A stretch of 7,992 bases of DNA, taken from assembly GCA_025357975.1 (NCBI GenBank), contig JANYKY010000073.1, forward strand, positions 1 to 7,992, given 5' to 3'. This document shows positions 6,930-7,992 of this stretch, piece after piece. The position numbers and the translations under genes were made by a program. Origin of the DNA: Gemmatimonadaceae bacterium (GTDB lineage: Bacteria > Gemmatimonadota > Gemmatimonadetes > Gemmatimonadales > Gemmatimonadaceae). The notes under the pieces were generated by a model. It worked only from the letters and a program-made list of their open reading frames with translations, did not search any database and was not told where the DNA came from. Numbering within the stretch: the first letter of the stretch is position 1; the number at the start of each line of letters is the position of its first letter.

Positions 6930-6938
6930 GCCATCGAG

Positions 6939-7664
6939 ATGTCTGAGTGGTTCGAGTCGTGGTTTGGAGAAGATTACGTAGCGCTTTACCCGCATCGCGA
7001 TGCCGCAGATGCTGTTCGGGCCGTCGAGATGATCGAGCGGGTTGCGGTGGTCCCGCCGGGCGGACTGGCTCTCGACCTTGCATGTGGCGCGGGCAGGCAC
7101 TCCAAGGTCCTCGCGGAGCGATGGTGGACGACGGGGCTCGACTTGTCGGAAGTGCTGTTGCGACTGGCGAAGCGAGATAAAGTCGACGCCGCATTCGTCC
7201 GCGGTGATATGCGCGTGCTCCCATTTCGCACAAGCGCGTTCCACCTAGTTGTCAATCTGTTCACGAGTTTTGGCTACTTCGCTGACGACGCGAGCCACCT
7301 TCGGGTTATTCAGGAGGTGGCGAGAGTCACGGCAACCGGCGGAACATTTGTGCTCGACTTCCTGAACACTGCGCACCTTCGTGATACCTTGGTGCCGTAC
7401 GACGAACGCATGATCGGTGATCATGTCGTGGAACAGCGCCGCTCCATTTCCGACGACGGACGCTATGTAGAAAAGCGAATCTGCATCCGTGGGCAGCCGG
7501 ACAAGGAATACGTCGAGCGCGTGAGACTTTTCGAGGCGGGTGATTTGACCTACATGCTCACCGCAGCGGGCTTCACGGTATCGAAGGCTCTCGGTAACTA
7601 CGATGCCACCGCGCTATCGGACGAATCACCGCGTGTAATCCTATTCGGTACGAAACACCGTTGA
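6939..7664 (+). CDS. Class I SAM-dependent methyltransferase, candidate bacillithiol N-methyltransferase (NmbA-type)
   Basis: A 241-residue Rossmann-fold methyltransferase. Seen: the N-terminal signature WFESWFGEDYVALYPHRDA, SAM motif I LDLACGAGRH (45–54), an acidic residue at the end of strand 2 (Asp68 in TGLDLS), NLFTSFGYF, GGTFVLDFLN and a C-terminal half with EYVERVRLF and a final strand VILFGTK. This set looks like a methyltransferase family I know to be common in Bacteroidota and relatives; I recognise it from memory, not a search. Its stop overlaps the TTG start of bshC (TTGA), so the two are probably translated together. In Chlorobaculum tepidum a SAM methyltransferase (CT1040, NmbA) is implicated in making N-methyl-bacillithiol. 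The pairing with bshC makes the same role plausible here, but this is inferred from context. An rRNA or small-molecule substrate is the alternative. GAG at 6936–6938 is the only trace of a ribosome binding site. Confidence 0.88.
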   Translation: MSEWFESWFGEDYVALYPHRDAADAVRAVEMIERVAVVPPGGLALDLACGAGRHSKVLAERWWTTGLDLSEVLLRLAKRDKVDAAFVRGDMRVLPFRTSAFHLVVNLFTSFGYFADDASHLRVIQEVARVTATGGTFVLDFLNTAHLRDTLVPYDERMIGDHVVEQRRSISDDGRYVEKRICIRGQPDKEYVERVRLFEAGDLTYMLTAAGFTVSKALGNYDATALSDESPRVILFGTKHR

Positions 7665-7992
7665 GAGTCGTCAGCACGCCGATCATTGGCACCGGGCTGA
7701 CGCGCATTGGCGTTCAGCAGTCGAGGCAGTCTCCCTGGTTTGCGGCCGTTCCAGACAGCCCCGCCGAGTGGAGATCGCGCGCCAATCTCATTCGAACCAA
7801 TCTCGCGCGTGAGGATTGGCTTGACCCACTCCGGCCTGCATTCGCGGCGACGGGCGCGGCGGCGCAGCGGCTCGACGACGCCGCGACGTCGGGCTTTGCG
7901 GTAACCGCTGGGCAGCAGCCCGGATTGTTCGGCGGCCCGTTGTACACTTGGTGGAAAGCGCTCACCGCTCTCTCACTCGCGGACAGGCTCCA
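7661..7992 (+). CDS. bshC: Bacillithiol biosynthesis cysteine-adding enzyme BshC, 5' part (cut by window end)
   Basis: The frame from TTG 7661 is open to the window edge: 110 codons plus 2 bases. It reads MRVVSTPIIGTGLTRIG and then, at residues 84–95, GQQPGLFGGPLY followed by TWWKALTALSLAD, the highly conserved N-terminal block of BshC. BshC adds cysteine to the glucosaminyl-malate intermediate in the last step of bacillithiol synthesis, in the cytoplasm. Full-length family members are about 500–540 residues, so roughly four fifths lies beyond the window. TTG is the only start candidate nearby: it overlaps the methyltransferase stop by 4 nt, and no ATG or GTG lies in frame close by. No clear Shine-Dalgarno precedes it, which fits translational coupling. 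bshA and bshB are not in the window. Confidence 0.88.
   Translation, partial: MRVVSTPIIGTGLTRIGVQQSRQSPWFAAVPDSPAEWRSRANLIRTNLAREDWLDPLRPAFAATGAAAQRLDDAATSGFAVTAGQQPGLFGGPLYTWWKALTALSLADRL

Noticed and set aside
6459..7244. Long open frame on the minus strand (261 codons)
   Set aside because: It runs antisense across rlmH and the methyltransferase gene, has no recognisable motif, and spans the junction of two real genes.
1..7992. Search for CRISPR arrays, tRNAs, insertion sequence ends, toxin–antitoxin or defence genes
   Set aside because: Nearly every base is accounted for by recognisable housekeeping genes on one strand. No spaced direct repeats, terminal inverted repeats or unexplained small genes were seen.

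Overview
The window is a tightly packed run of nine genes, all on the + strand. No tRNA, rRNA, mobile element or CRISPR array is visible. The organism is a diderm with ordinary lipid A. The LpxC–FabZ fusion at the left edge is typical of the Bacteroidota/Chlorobiota/Gemmatimonadota group. With the GC-rich codon use and the bacillithiol gene at the right edge, this points to a Gemmatimonadota-type bacterium. That assignment is an inference; no phylogenetic marker was compared.

Region 1 (1–5119) is a lipid A (Raetz pathway) operon: the end of an lpxC/fabZ fusion, lpxA, a Gfo/Idh/MocA oxidoreductase, lpxB, a DUF374 (LpxJ-like) acyltransferase and lpxK. The junctions are overlaps of 4, 4 and 8 nt, one exact abutment and one 13-nt overlap, so the genes are probably co-transcribed and translationally coupled. 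LpxA acylates UDP-GlcNAc, LpxC deacetylates the product, LpxB condenses the disaccharide and LpxK adds the 4'-phosphate. FabZ keeps the 3-hydroxyacyl-ACP pool in balance with fatty acid synthesis. LpxD, the UDP-diacylglucosamine hydrolase (LpxH/I/G), the Kdo transferase and MsbA are not in the window. The oxidoreductase sits where some other bacteria carry lpxI or gnnA.

Region 2 (5120–5160) is the only real intergenic gap. It holds a 7-bp perfect hairpin that could be a weak terminator or attenuator between the lipid A genes and the next set.

Region 3 (5161–7992) holds a glutamate dehydrogenase gene, rlmH (23S rRNA pseudouridine methyltransferase), a class I SAM-dependent methyltransferase, and the first 110 codons of bshC (bacillithiol synthase), which runs off the right edge. 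The methyltransferase stop codon overlaps the bshC TTG start. This makes the methyltransferase a good candidate for a bacillithiol-modifying enzyme, as in N-methyl-bacillithiol synthesis. That is the most interesting lead here. Otherwise the region is ordinary housekeeping DNA, and I see no new defence or mobile system.
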